Assembly: GCF_002742645.2 (NCBI RefSeq)
Contig: NZ_CP033875.1
Span: forward strand, 3,264,001-3,328,000
Source: Caulobacter sp. FWC26
GTDB taxonomy: Bacteria; Pseudomonadota; Alphaproteobacteria; Caulobacterales; Caulobacteraceae
Length of the DNA: 64,000 nt
Direction of reading: 5' to 3'
In this document: positions 44,399-54,851 of the stretch, in pieces
Position numbering within the stretch: position 1 is the stretch's first letter
Layout: every line of letters starts with the position of its first letter
Notes under the pieces: model-generated
The model's database searches: none
What the model was told of the DNA's origin: nothing
The model's input: the letters and a program-made list of their open reading frames with translations, nothing else
Made by a program: the position numbers and the translations under genes

Positions 44399-44695
44399 AT
44401 GAGCTACCTGCCCTCTCCACCCGCCTTTCATAGCGACCATGACGGCGTCACGGTCCACCAATTGCTGCTGGCCGCTCAGGACGCCCCCAGCGCTCTGGAA
44501 GCCGTGCGCCAGGGCCTCGCCGACAGCGGCGCCGAACTGTGCGGCCTGACCATGAAGCCCGTGGGCCAGATCGTCGAAGCGTCGCTGAAGGTGCGCCATC
44601 TGGGCGACCAGGCCGCCCGTCTGCTGGCGCGTGATCTCGCCGCTTGGCCGGGCGTCAATTCGGCCTCGGTCGAGCACCAGTGGTTCCGTCCGTGA
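44399..44695 (+). CDS. small ACT-like domain protein A
   Basis: 98 aa, soluble. The secondary-structure order is strand (VTVHQLLLAAQ), helix (APSALEAVRQGLADSG), strand (ELCGLTMKPVG), strand (IVEASLKVR), helix (DQAARLLARDLAAW), strand (VNSASVEHQW). This beta-alpha-beta-beta-alpha-beta order, with small residues at the turns, is that of ACT domains such as the acetolactate synthase small subunit IlvM. Sequence identity is low, so this is a fold guess. It overlaps the next gene by four bases (GTGA). Confidence 0.55.
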   Translation: MSYLPSPPAFHSDHDGVTVHQLLLAAQDAPSALEAVRQGLADSGAELCGLTMKPVGQIVEASLKVRHLGDQAARLLARDLAAWPGVNSASVEHQWFRP

Positions 44696-44982
44696 GCGAC
44701 CGCGTAGATCCGCTCAAACAGCAAGGCGGCGACCTTGCGTCCCTGCGTCGCCGCCTCTTCCTGGTCACCGCCGACGACACCCCCGACGCGCTGATGCGCG
44801 TGCTGGGCGTGGCCTCGGTGCAGCAGGCCCGCCTGCGCGCCCTGTCCGCCGTTCCCGAGGGGGCGCACATGGCTATTCGCCTCGAGATCGACGACCAGGG
44901 CGACGACCGCGCGCAAGTTTTGGCCTCGCGGCTGGCGGCTTGTCCCTCCGTGCGCGGCGTCGGATTCGGCTGGCGGCAGTAA
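44692..44982 (+). CDS. small ACT-like domain protein B
   Basis: 96 aa, GTG start at 44692. Same strand/helix order as its upstream partner: RLFLVTADDTPDALMRVLGV, ARLRALSAVPEGAHMAIRLE, RAQVLASRLAACPSVRGVGF. The overlap with gene A implies coupled translation and a stoichiometric pair, which would suit an ACT heterodimer. No enzyme gene is adjacent; msrA follows after 51 bases. Not recognised further. Confidence 0.55.
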   Translation: MSDRVDPLKQQGGDLASLRRRLFLVTADDTPDALMRVLGVASVQQARLRALSAVPEGAHMAIRLEIDDQGDDRAQVLASRLAACPSVRGVGFGWRQ

Positions 44983-45033
44983 CCGATCCGCGCCGGCGTG
45001 CGTATCTGTAGAACCATACCTCCGGAGTTCACG

Positions 45034-45618
45034 ATGCGCCGCCTGATCATCCTTATCGCCGCCACCCTCGCCATGCTGGCCGCTCCCGCCCTGGCGGCCC
45101 CGAAGACCGAGACCGCCGTCTTCGCCGGCGGATGCTTCTGGTGCATGGAGCACGACATGCAGGGCGTGCCCGGCGTGCTCAAGGTCGAAAGCGGCTACAC
45201 CGGCGGCCACCTGAAGAACCCGACCTATCGGGACGTCACCAGCGAGACCAGCGGCCACTACGAGGCCGTCCGCGTCACCTATGATCCGGCTAAGCTGGAC
45301 TATGGGTTCCTGCTCTATCGCTACTGGAAGCTGGTCGACCCCACCGACGACGGCGGCCAGTTCTGCGACCGGGGACCGTCCTACCGCCCCGCCGTATTCG
45401 TCACGCCCGCCCAGCGCCCGATCGCCGAGAAGTCCCGCGCCGAGGCCGCCAAGCGCCTGAAGACCGGCGCGATGAAGACCCCCATCCTGCCGCTGCAGAC
45501 CTTCTATCCGGCCGAGGAATACCACCGCGACTACGCCAAGCGGAACAAGCTGAACTATATGGCCTATCGCACCGGCTGCGGTCGTGACGCGCGCCTGAAG
45601 CAGGTCTGGGGCGGCTAG
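45034..45618 (+). CDS. msrA: periplasmic methionine sulfoxide reductase MsrA
   Basis: 194 aa with a signal peptide (MRRLIILIAATLAMLAAPAL, cut near AAPK); GGAG lies six bases before the ATG. Active site AGGCFWCMEHDM (Cys34), SGYTGGHLKNPTY, DPTDDGGQFCDRGPSYRPAV, and YPAEEYHRDYAKRNKLNY. A C-terminal Cys (RTGCG) can resolve the disulphide. Reduces Met-S-sulfoxide in exported proteins; the electron source is a periplasmic thiol system not seen here. Confidence 0.93.
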   Translation: MRRLIILIAATLAMLAAPALAAPKTETAVFAGGCFWCMEHDMQGVPGVLKVESGYTGGHLKNPTYRDVTSETSGHYEAVRVTYDPAKLDYGFLLYRYWKLVDPTDDGGQFCDRGPSYRPAVFVTPAQRPIAEKSRAEAAKRLKTGAMKTPILPLQTFYPAEEYHRDYAKRNKLNYMAYRTGCGRDARLKQVWGG

Positions 45619-45631
45619 CCTTCCACCGATT

Positions 45632-45724
45632 TTCCCGGCGAACGCCGGGGCCCAGATCGTAAGGCGCAGGCGCTCTAGAGGTCCGCCACTCTGCCTGAAG
45701 CTGGGTCCCGGCTTTCGCCGGGAA
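45632..45724. repeat. 24-bp inverted repeat element
   Basis: TTCCCGGCGAACGCCGGGGC then CCAG (45632-45655) and CTGGGTCCCGGCTTTCGCCG then GGAA (45701-45724) are reverse complements with two mismatches. A common type of alphaproteobacterial intergenic element. It lies between msrA and the first DUF4139 gene. Confidence 0.75.
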
Positions 45725-45807
45725 GTTCGGATTGGGAAGCGCTCAACCGCCTCGACACCGCCTCAATCCCGTGTAGCTTACCTCTGTAAATACACGGGAG
45801 GACGTCG

Positions 45808-47181
45808 ATGAACCGCCGCATGCTGCTGGCCTCGGCCGCGCTGCTACTGGCCCCGCTCGCCGCCCTCGCGCAGGAGCGCGAGGTCTCGGTCACCATCTAC
45901 AATTCCAACCTCGCCCTGGTGGAGGATGCTCGCCCGCTGGACCTGAAGGCCGGGCGTCAGAAGCTGGAGTTCAAGGACGTCTCCGCCGCGATCCGCCCCG
46001 AGACGGTCAGCCTGTCGGCGCCAGGCGTGACGATCCTGGAGCAGAACTTCGACTACGACCTGCTGACGCCCGACAAGCTGATGCAGAAGGCGGTCGGACA
46101 GCAGGTCAAGATCGTCCGCACCAACCCCGGCGACGGCAAGGAGACCACCGAGGTCGCCACTGTCCTGGCCGCAAACCAGGGCGTCGTCCTGAAGATCGGC
46201 GACCGGATCGAGGTTCTGCGCGACGACGGCGTGCCGACCCGCGTGATTTTCGACAAGGTGCCCGAGACCCTTCGCGCCCGTCCGACCCTGTCGGTCAATG
46301 TCGAGGCCGCCACCGCCGGTCCGCGCCAAGCCAAGCTGAGCTACCTGACCTCGGGCCTGTCCTGGAAGGCCGACTATGTCGCCCTGTTCGACGAGGCCAA
46401 GGGCGCTCTGGATCTCCAGGGCTGGATCACGCTGTCCAACAACTCCGGCACGCCGTTCGAAAATGCGCGTACCCAGTTGGTGGCGGGCGACGTCAACCAG
46501 TTGAACGACGGCGGCGGTTTCCAGCCGCGTCGGTCGTCCGGGATGATCAGCGCTGGCGTGGAAAGCGGCGTGGGCGAGCGGGTCGCCGACTACTACGTCT
46601 ATCCTCTGCCCGAGCGGACCACGATCGCCTCGAACCAGAGCAAGCAGGTCGGCTTCCTGTCGGCCCAGGGCGTCACCGCCAAGAAGGTCTATGAAGTCCG
46701 CGAAGGCTGGTTCACCAGCCAGGCCGAACCCGTGAAGGCCGTCGTCGCCATCCAGTTCAGCAACGCCAAGCTCGCGGGCCTGGGCAGCCAGCTCCCCGCC
46801 GGAACGATGCGCGTCTACATGCGCGACGCCGCCGGGGATCCCAAGTTCGTCGGCGAGAACGCCATCGGCCATACGCCCGGCGGCTCGGAACTCTCCATCA
46901 AGACCGGCGAGGCCTTCGACGTCTCCAGCCAGGCGACCCTGGTGGCGGAGTCCCGCGTCTCCAAGCGCCTGACCCGCTACGAGATGAAGTACCTGCTGCG
47001 CAACGCCAAGGACCAGCCGGTGACGGTGGAACTGCGCCAGGGCGGCCTCGGGCGCGATAGCACCGTAAAGACCGAAAGCCTGAAGGGCCGCCGTATCGAC
47101 GCCAACACCCTGGGCTGGAGCGTGCCGGTTCCGGCCAATGGCGAAACCGTGCTGACCTTCACGGTCGAGACGGGGTGGTGA
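45808..47181 (+). CDS. DUF4139 exported protein
   Basis: 457 aa. Signal peptide MNRRMLLASAALLLAPLAAL, cut near ALAQ. Mature part: TIYNSNLALVEDARPLDLKA, TYLTSGLSWKADYVALFDEA-like block (LSYLTSGLSWKADYVALFD), LDLQGWITLSNNSGTPFENA, and a Ser/Thr-rich beta-sandwich tail. These are DUF4139 marks; the family is of unknown role, perhaps a surface or periplasmic beta-rich protein. Its stop overlaps the start of a paralogue at 47181. Confidence 0.85.
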   Translation: MNRRMLLASAALLLAPLAALAQEREVSVTIYNSNLALVEDARPLDLKAGRQKLEFKDVSAAIRPETVSLSAPGVTILEQNFDYDLLTPDKLMQKAVGQQVKIVRTNPGDGKETTEVATVLAANQGVVLKIGDRIEVLRDDGVPTRVIFDKVPETLRARPTLSVNVEAATAGPRQAKLSYLTSGLSWKADYVALFDEAKGALDLQGWITLSNNSGTPFENARTQLVAGDVNQLNDGGGFQPRRSSGMISAGVESGVGERVADYYVYPLPERTTIASNQSKQVGFLSAQGVTAKKVYEVREGWFTSQAEPVKAVVAIQFSNAKLAGLGSQLPAGTMRVYMRDAAGDPKFVGENAIGHTPGGSELSIKTGEAFDVSSQATLVAESRVSKRLTRYEMKYLLRNAKDQPVTVELRQGGLGRDSTVKTESLKGRRIDANTLGWSVPVPANGETVLTFTVETGW

Positions 47182-48902
47182 TGAACAGATCCTCCTCACC
47201 CGCATCGCGGGGGAGGTGGCGCGATGCGAATACGCGTCGTGACGGAGGGGGCGTCGCCTCCAGTCTCAAGCGCCCCCTCCACCGCTTCGCGGTCCCCCTC
47301 CCCCGTTTCTCGGGGGAGGAGAAGCTGCTCGCGGCCAGCGCCCTTGCCCTCGCCGCCGCGCTCCCGGCACACGCCGAAACCCTCGCCTCGCGCGCGCCCG
47401 AGACGGTCGCGATCACCCTCTATCGCGACGGTGACGGACCGTTCCAGGCGATGTCCCCCTGGCTCCGACAGCAGTCGCGCGAAAAGGGTCTCGTTCTGGT
47501 CACCGAGACGCGCACCGTCGACCTGCCGGCCGGCCGCCACACGCTCCGCTTCGACGGCGTCGCCGAGGGCCTGATCCCGCAAAGCGCGGCGTTGGAGGGC
47601 CTGCCGGGCAAGGCGGTCGAGCGAAACTACGACTATGCCCTGCTGAGCCCCGGAACCCTCGTGGAACGTTCGCTGGGCCAACCGATCAAGGTGGTGCGCA
47701 CCAATCGAACGACCGGTCGCCAGCAGACCGTCGACGCGACGCTGATCCAGGCCCCCTACGGTCTGATGGTCCGCACCGCCGAGGGCGTGGAGGCTCTGGG
47801 CTGTTCGGGCGGCCCCGAGCGCCTTGTGCTCGACCGCGTCCCCGATGGGCTCACCGACAAGCCCAGCCTCTCGACCGTCGTCGAGGTTCCCTCGCCCACG
47901 CGCGCCAAGGTGACCCTGTCGTATCTGGCGCTCGGCGTGAACTGGCAGGCCGACTATGTGGCGCGCATCCATCCCGACGGGCGCCGCCTGGACCTGACCG
48001 GCTGGCTGACCCTGGTCAACAGCGGCGGCAGCCAATTTGTCGGCGCCAAGACCCAGGCAGTGGCCGGAAAGCTTTCGCGCACCCCCGTGCGCGTGGACAG
48101 GGGGCAGTCAAAGACCATCTATCGCGCCTGCTGGCCGATGGACACCACCCACTACGGCCAGGCCCCGCCGCCGCCCCCTCCGCCCGCGCCGCCGCTCCCG
48201 ATTCCGCCGGTCATGTCGGCCGTCCCCATGTTCGCCCCCTCGCGCGGCGAGGTGGTCGTCACCGGCGCGCGCGCCAAGCTGGCCGAGCAGTCGAACCTGG
48301 GCGACTACAAGCTCTATACCTTGCCCGAGCCGGTCACCCTGAACGCCCGGCAGACCAAGCAGGTCGCCTTCCTCGACCAGAAGGATGTGGCCTTCCAGCG
48401 GCTCTATGCGGTCGCAATGGACAGCTACAACGACTACGGCGAGGCCGACGCGCCGTTCGTGACGCCGGATGTCGTCCTGCGCCTCGAGAACAAGACCACC
48501 AACGGCCTCGGCAAGCCGCTGCCCTCAGGCGCCCTGTCGGCGATCGAAACCGCCGAGGGCCGCCCAACCTTCGCCGGCGAGCAAGCCGTACGCGACGTGG
48601 CGGTCGGCGAACCGATGGACCTGGTGATCGGCCGCGCCATGGACGTCCGCGCGCGCCCGCGTCTGGTCGAGGAACGCCGCCTTTCCAAGGACCGTGTGCG
48701 GCGGACCTACGAACTCGACCTCACCAACGCCAAGTCAGTTCCGGTCACGGTGGAGATCCGCCACGATCCCAGCGCGCCGCGCTTCAAGGTCGTGGCGGAG
48801 CCCCAGAAGCACGATATTCGGCAGGGTCAGGTCGCCTGGCGCGTGCGGCTGGCGGCGGGCGAGCAACAGACCTTCCGTTATGCGGTAGCCTTCAGCCGCT
48901 AA
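47181..48902 (+). CDS. DUF4139 exported protein with repeat-expanded N-terminus
   Basis: 573 aa. The ATG at 47181 overlaps the upstream stop (TGATG arrangement). Residues 4-46 (SSSPASRGRWRD..., ...PRFSGEE) are encoded by the GC-rich palindromic repeat at 47190-47320. Only then comes the signal peptide LLAASALALAAALPAHA, normally at the start. The mature part repeats the paralogue: VAITLYRDGDGPFQAM, LSYLALGVNWQADYVARIHP, LDLTGWLTLVNSGGSQFVGA, and a Pro-rich insert near residues 325-345 (PPPPPPPAPPLP). Whether a start after the repeat is used is unclear, as no ATG is there. Confidence 0.78.
   Translation: MNRSSSPASRGRWRDANTRRDGGGVASSLKRPLHRFAVPLPRFSGEEKLLAASALALAAALPAHAETLASRAPETVAITLYRDGDGPFQAMSPWLRQQSREKGLVLVTETRTVDLPAGRHTLRFDGVAEGLIPQSAALEGLPGKAVERNYDYALLSPGTLVERSLGQPIKVVRTNRTTGRQQTVDATLIQAPYGLMVRTAEGVEALGCSGGPERLVLDRVPDGLTDKPSLSTVVEVPSPTRAKVTLSYLALGVNWQADYVARIHPDGRRLDLTGWLTLVNSGGSQFVGAKTQAVAGKLSRTPVRVDRGQSKTIYRACWPMDTTHYGQAPPPPPPPAPPLPIPPVMSAVPMFAPSRGEVVVTGARAKLAEQSNLGDYKLYTLPEPVTLNARQTKQVAFLDQKDVAFQRLYAVAMDSYNDYGEADAPFVTPDVVLRLENKTTNGLGKPLPSGALSAIETAEGRPTFAGEQAVRDVAVGEPMDLVIGRAMDVRARPRLVEERRLSKDRVRRTYELDLTNAKSVPVTVEIRHDPSAPRFKVVAEPQKHDIRQGQVAWRVRLAAGEQQTFRYAVAFSR
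47190..47320. repeat. GC-rich palindromic repeat inside the DUF4139 reading frame
   Basis: CCTCCTCACCCGCATCGCGG then GGGAGGTGG (matching the half copy at 40157), and CCCCTCCACCGCTTCGCGGT, CCCCCTCCCCC...GGGGGAGGAG (matching the copy at 41397-41445). It keeps the frame open. Confidence 0.75.
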
Positions 48903-48950
48903 ATACCGTCACGCTTGCGTCCTAGACGGAACGGCGGAGCGGAGATTCGG

Positions 48951-49478
48951 ATGAAGAAGCCCATCGTGGAAACCTGGCTGGAACGCGGCCTGTTCGCCTC
49001 GCGTTGGCTGATGGCGCCGTTCTATGTGGGCCTGGTCCTGGCGCTGGCGGCGCTGCTGGTGGTGTTCTTCCAGGAACTGTTCCGCGAACTGCCGCACATT
49101 CTGTCGATGAAGCCCGAGGACGCGATCCTCATGGCGCTCACCCTGATCGACCTGTCGCTGGCGGCCAACCTGATGGTGATCGTGATCCTGTCGGGCTACG
49201 AGAACTTCGTCTCCAAGATCGACACCGCCAGCCACGAGGACCGTCCGGACTGGATGGGCACCGTCGACTTCTCGGGCCTGAAGATGAAGCTGATCGCCTC
49301 GATCGTCGCGATCTCGGCCATCGCGCTGCTGAAGGCCTTCCTGAAGCTCACCGAGCCCGGCGTCGCCCTCGACCAGGCCCGCCTGCTATGGCTGGTGGTC
49401 GTGCACCTTTCGTTCGTCGTCTCGGGCGTGCTGCTGGCGGTCATGGACTGGCTCAACAGCAGGGTCGAAAAGCACTGA
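48951..49478 (+). CDS. UPF0114 (YqhA) family membrane protein
   Basis: 175 aa from the ATG at 48951 (MKKPIVETWLERGLFASRWL). Four membrane helices. MAPFYVGLVLALAALLVVFF, ALTLIDLSLAANLMVIVILS, GYENFVSKID and WLVVVHLSFVVSGVLLAVMD match the YqhA family. Function unknown. Confidence 0.88.
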   Translation: MKKPIVETWLERGLFASRWLMAPFYVGLVLALAALLVVFFQELFRELPHILSMKPEDAILMALTLIDLSLAANLMVIVILSGYENFVSKIDTASHEDRPDWMGTVDFSGLKMKLIASIVAISAIALLKAFLKLTEPGVALDQARLLWLVVVHLSFVVSGVLLAVMDWLNSRVEKH

Positions 49479-49500
49479 CGACCGAAACCGGCCCTCCGAC

Positions 49501-50220
49501 CTAGAACGGCAGCTTGCGACGCTTGCGGCTGTAACCGAGGTAGCCGACGTTGGCGCCCAGGCGCAGGCCCACGCCCGCACGGATCGGCGCCAGCGTGATT
49601 TCGTCAGCTCGCTGATAGTTCACGCCCAGCCCGCCGATGAGGTAGGCGCTGCCCTCCACGCCCGGGAAGCGGCGGAAGATCGCGTCCGGGTACTGCAGAT
49701 CATAGCACAGGGTGAAGACGCGGCTGGCGTTGCCGCCCCAGTCCCAGCCGATGGTCGGTCCCTGCCAGAACACCTCCAGCGTCGGCCGCCCCTTCATGTA
49801 GAGCAGGCCTCGGCCGTAGCGCAGCCCCGCGACAAAGGCGCCGGAGCCCTCTTCGCCGGCGATGTAGCCGGTGGGCTGGCCCTTGTCCTTGAAGATCTTC
49901 TCGATTGCCGCGCCGGCGCTTTCGGCCGTGACGCCCAGGAAGTCCGAGGTGGCGCGGATCATCTCATCGGCCGAGTAGGTCTGGGCCCGGCCGGTGTCGT
50001 AGGTCGGGGTCATCCCGCTGGACGCCGGGGCGGGGCCGGCCTGCGCGGCGGGCGCGGGGTAGGTCTCGCGCGGCGCGGGCGGCGGCGGCGCGTTGGGATC
50101 GGTGATCGGCTGAGCCGGCGGCAGCTGCTCGGCGGTGATCCGCTGACGCGCCAGGGCTTCCGAAGCCACGGCGGACAGGCCGAGGGCGGCGCTTGAGAGG
50201 ATCAGCTTGCGACGGTCCAT
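49501..50220 (-). CDS. DUF1134 exported protein
   Basis: 239 aa from the ATG at 50220 ([20 protein letters not shown]). Signal peptide of Tat-like type ([13 protein letters not shown]). A Pro-rich linker (about 30-75) leads to the DUF1134 domain: [80 protein letters not shown]. The family is EipA-like in Brucella, linked there to cell-envelope integrity; I infer a periplasmic role. A CtrA box lies 71-85 bp upstream. Confidence 0.85.
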   Translation of the reverse strand: MDRRKLILSSAALGLSAVASEALARQRITAEQLPPAQPITDPNAPPPPAPRETYPAPAAQAGPAPASSGMTPTYDTGRAQTYSADEMIRATSDFLGVTAESAGAAIEKIFKDKGQPTGYIAGEEGSGAFVAGLRYGRGLLYMKGRPTLEVFWQGPTIGWDWGGNASRVFTLCYDLQYPDAIFRRFPGVEGSAYLIGGLGVNYQRADEITLAPIRAGVGLRLGANVGYLGYSRKRRKLPF

Positions 50221-50290
50221 GTCAGGGCCTCCGGATCGAGTTGTTTGCAACACTGTTGCAAGCCATTGCGTCCGGTTTGGGGCTCCAAAC

Positions 50291-50305
50291 TTAACGCGCG
50301 GTTAA
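50291..50305. promoter_or_regulatory. perfect CtrA box between DUF1134 gene and lepA
   Basis: TTAA (50291-50294), CGCGCGG, TTAA (50302-50305): TTAA-N7-TTAA. It lies between divergent genes; the closest start is DUF1134 at 50220. Confidence 0.65.
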
Positions 50306-50382
50306 GCATAACCGCCGCTCACGCCCCCACCGCGACCGCAACGCCCCTCGCGAAGCAGCGCAAATGTGATATGCGCACGCGC

Positions 50383-52191
<1,809 letters not shown>

Positions 52192-52225
52192 TCGGGGCGG
52201 TTAGCGCTGGATTGTTGAGCTTGAA

Positions 52226-52260
52226 GCGCCCCCGCCGGGAGACTGGCGGGGGTGTTTTTG
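52226..52260 (+). terminator. Rho-independent terminator after lepA
   Basis: GCGCCCCCGCC (52226-52236) and GGCGGGGGTGT (52245-52255), two G-T pairs at the base, loop of eight, then TTTTTG. It ends lepA just before the accessory operon on the other strand. Confidence 0.85.
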
Positions 52261-52328
52261 ATTCATCTCTGCCGTTCGGAATGTCTGCTTCCTGGCGGTG
52301 ACGGAGGCGCGAGCAACATCGATCCTGA

Positions 52329-54851
52329 TCACACCGGCACGGTGATCGGCGGCTTGATGGCAAGGCGGTTGCGTACTTGAGTATAGATTCCTGCCACGCC
52401 GGTCATCTTCAAGGTGACAACCACGGCATAGGGTGTCGGGTCGATCACGTCGTCGACCTGACGCTGAATGACGATGTCAAAGGTGGCGTCCTGGCCAAAC
52501 ACCGCCGCCTTGTCGCCCTCCCAACGGCGATGAGCGACCGTGCCATTATGGATCTGATTATAGTCAGGCTGGCGGCCGCCCGCCGTGACCGCAAGGGCGG
52601 CGGCCGACTCCTTCGGCTCAATCATCTTGATCTGCACGCCACGATACTTGGGGGCCCCGATACGCGGCGGCGCGAGCCAGGCGACGGTCACCGCTACCTC
52701 ATGAGGCGTGGCCTTGCCGACCATGGCGACGGGTAGCGGTACGCGCACGGTGTGGGCCTGATCGGAGTTAAGCCGGCCCACGCTCCAAAGCGTCGCCCGA
52801 TCCTCGGCGCAGTCTAGGATGACGTCGCCGTCGATCGCGCCAAACCCCAGGAAACGACGGACGTTGTCCTTCTGCTGGACGCTGAACTTGCCGCTGGCCG
52901 GCCCGAGGGTCTCGACAATGAGGTCGCGCGCTTCGGTCCACCGGGCCGAATGCACCAGCATGGCCTTGAGCAGAACCGCCCGATGGGCCGAGGGAATGTC
53001 TAGGAAATCGTCGTAGACGGCCTCAAGCGCCTCATGGGCCCGACAGGCCAAGCCGGTCACCTGGGCAGCCGCCACGCTAGTGCCGATTGAGCGGGCCAGC
53101 GGGGCTGCCGCAGGATTAGTTGCGGTCGGGGGCGCGGCGACGAGAATGCCGCCGAAAGTTCCAGCGTTCTTACCCATGGGCCGCAGCGCATGGCCCGCGC
53201 CCTTGGGCATCAGTCGGACGTGATGCCGTCCGCCGGGCGCAAGGATATCGGGTTTGACCGCGCCGCCGTGACCGGGACCGAGCGCGCTGGAAACGGTGGA
53301 TAAACCGGTCTGGCTCCAGACATCGAAGGTCGAGGCGGGCAAGGGTCCAACCGGCGCGTTGTCTTGATGCAGCGCTCCGACCGTGATGGCGTTAATCGAC
53401 TCGGCTGGCGCCAGGACACGGCGATAGGCCATGGCCGAACCGCTGGCCTTCAAGGCAAGTTTCGCGCGTTCGAGCGGCGCTAGGTCCTCGAAGGCGATCG
53501 TATTGACCTCGTCGTTCACGAGGTCGGTGCCGTGATTGCCGGCGCTGATCACGAAGAGGATGCCGTAGGCATGGGACAGATAGTCGACGACGCGGGCCCA
53601 GCCAGACATCTTGCCGGAGAAAGGCTTGTTGCGGTCGCCCAGTGAAGCGTTGACGATAATCACTCCGGGCGCCGTCGGATCGGGCCCGGACTTCATACGC
53701 ACGATGGCCTCGTGAAACAGGTCGGCAGGCAAGCGATCGGGAAAACGCTCGTCGTCATCGATCTGCGGTGGGGCGAACATTACGTTAACGAAATGGACGC
53801 GCCGCGTCAGCGGTGGCGATTGCGGCGCCAGAAGGTCGCCATGCACGACAGCGGACGCCATCGCCGTGCCGTGAAGGCGCGGTCCGACTGCCTGGGGCTC
53901 AAGACCGAAGGGATCCTCAATCGACAAACGTCCGGCCAACTGAGGGTGCAGCGCCAGCGGTACTGCGTCGAAGATCGCCGCGATCGGCGCGCCGTCCGGC
54001 AAGGGGGTCCCGCCATTGATGGTCCCGCCATCCTGGGCCTCGAAGGTGGTCAGATGCACGGCGCTTTGCGGTCGGATGTGCATAACTGCCTCGGAGGCTA
54101 CGATACCCTCGTAACCCCGCGCGAGGATCGCCTGGATTTCCGCGATCGGCACGTCGGCCAGCATGGCGTGGTAGCGCGCGCCGTCGATCCGGGTCGAGGA
54201 GATGACTACGCCGCCTCGGGCCACGACCGAGGCGGTTGCCTGCGCTTGAACGCCCTGCGCCTCAGCGCGATAGACCAGTTCCAGCTCGATTCTGACCAGA
54301 CCGCGGGCGTCGGCGCGTTGCTCGGCGAGCACGGCGCGATCCTCCAGAGTCAGGCGGTCTTCCGGCCCCCAAGCACGCAGATCCTTCATCTGCAGGAAGA
54401 GGTCGCGCCAAGGCGCGAAGCCTTGCGGCAGGGCTCGCCCGGCGGCGTGCTGACGCCACAGGCCGACCATCTGGGTCAGCGCTCTGGCGTCGGGGATCAT
54501 CAAGTAGACCGCCGGATCACGGTCGCCGTCCTGGGCTTCAAGCTCGTCAGCCCCGACGAACTCGAGGCCTGGAACCCTGGCCGCGGCGCGCATGAACCCG
54601 CTGACGTCCGCCGTTAGATCAAAGACCAGCAGGCGCTCGGGCGCGATGCCGGCGGGGTCGGCCCTGAGCTGCAGCGCGTTGGCGCCGGGCGTCAGTATTT
54701 GGGCTAGGCGCTGAAGACGTTGACCGGCCGGCTTCTGCAGCTGTTCAGCGGTCGGAATCTGCCTTGGGCGCGGGAACCCGATCCTTGTCACGCGCGCGCG
54801 ACCGGTTGGGTCGTCGAGTCTCAATAGCGGACGGTTCGGACGCTTCGCCAT
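52329..54851 (-). CDS. ietS: large subtilisin-like serine protease (S8), IetS-type
   Basis: 840 aa, no signal peptide, so cytoplasmic. N-terminal about 280 residues are a family-specific region (RPLLRLDDPTGRARVTRIGF). Then the S8 catalytic domain: Asp295 in AAIFDAVPL, His327 in RLHGTAMAS, oxyanion Asn439 in SAGNHGTD, Ser592 in SIGTSVAAAQVTG. The C-terminal 200 residues form a beta-rich domain. The protein is encoded just behind an AAA+ ATPase gene, with a 107-nt overlap. That pair matches IetAS, an anti-phage system of a subtilase and an ATPase. How the protease is triggered is not known to me. Confidence 0.85.
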   Translation of the reverse strand: MAKRPNRPLLRLDDPTGRARVTRIGFPRPRQIPTAEQLQKPAGQRLQRLAQILTPGANALQLRADPAGIAPERLLVFDLTADVSGFMRAAARVPGLEFVGADELEAQDGDRDPAVYLMIPDARALTQMVGLWRQHAAGRALPQGFAPWRDLFLQMKDLRAWGPEDRLTLEDRAVLAEQRADARGLVRIELELVYRAEAQGVQAQATASVVARGGVVISSTRIDGARYHAMLADVPIAEIQAILARGYEGIVASEAVMHIRPQSAVHLTTFEAQDGGTINGGTPLPDGAPIAAIFDAVPLALHPQLAGRLSIEDPFGLEPQAVGPRLHGTAMASAVVHGDLLAPQSPPLTRRVHFVNVMFAPPQIDDDERFPDRLPADLFHEAIVRMKSGPDPTAPGVIIVNASLGDRNKPFSGKMSGWARVVDYLSHAYGILFVISAGNHGTDLVNDEVNTIAFEDLAPLERAKLALKASGSAMAYRRVLAPAESINAITVGALHQDNAPVGPLPASTFDVWSQTGLSTVSSALGPGHGGAVKPDILAPGGRHHVRLMPKGAGHALRPMGKNAGTFGGILVAAPPTATNPAAAPLARSIGTSVAAAQVTGLACRAHEALEAVYDDFLDIPSAHRAVLLKAMLVHSARWTEARDLIVETLGPASGKFSVQQKDNVRRFLGFGAIDGDVILDCAEDRATLWSVGRLNSDQAHTVRVPLPVAMVGKATPHEVAVTVAWLAPPRIGAPKYRGVQIKMIEPKESAAALAVTAGGRQPDYNQIHNGTVAHRRWEGDKAAVFGQDATFDIVIQRQVDDVIDPTPYAVVVTLKMTGVAGIYTQVRNRLAIKPPITVPV

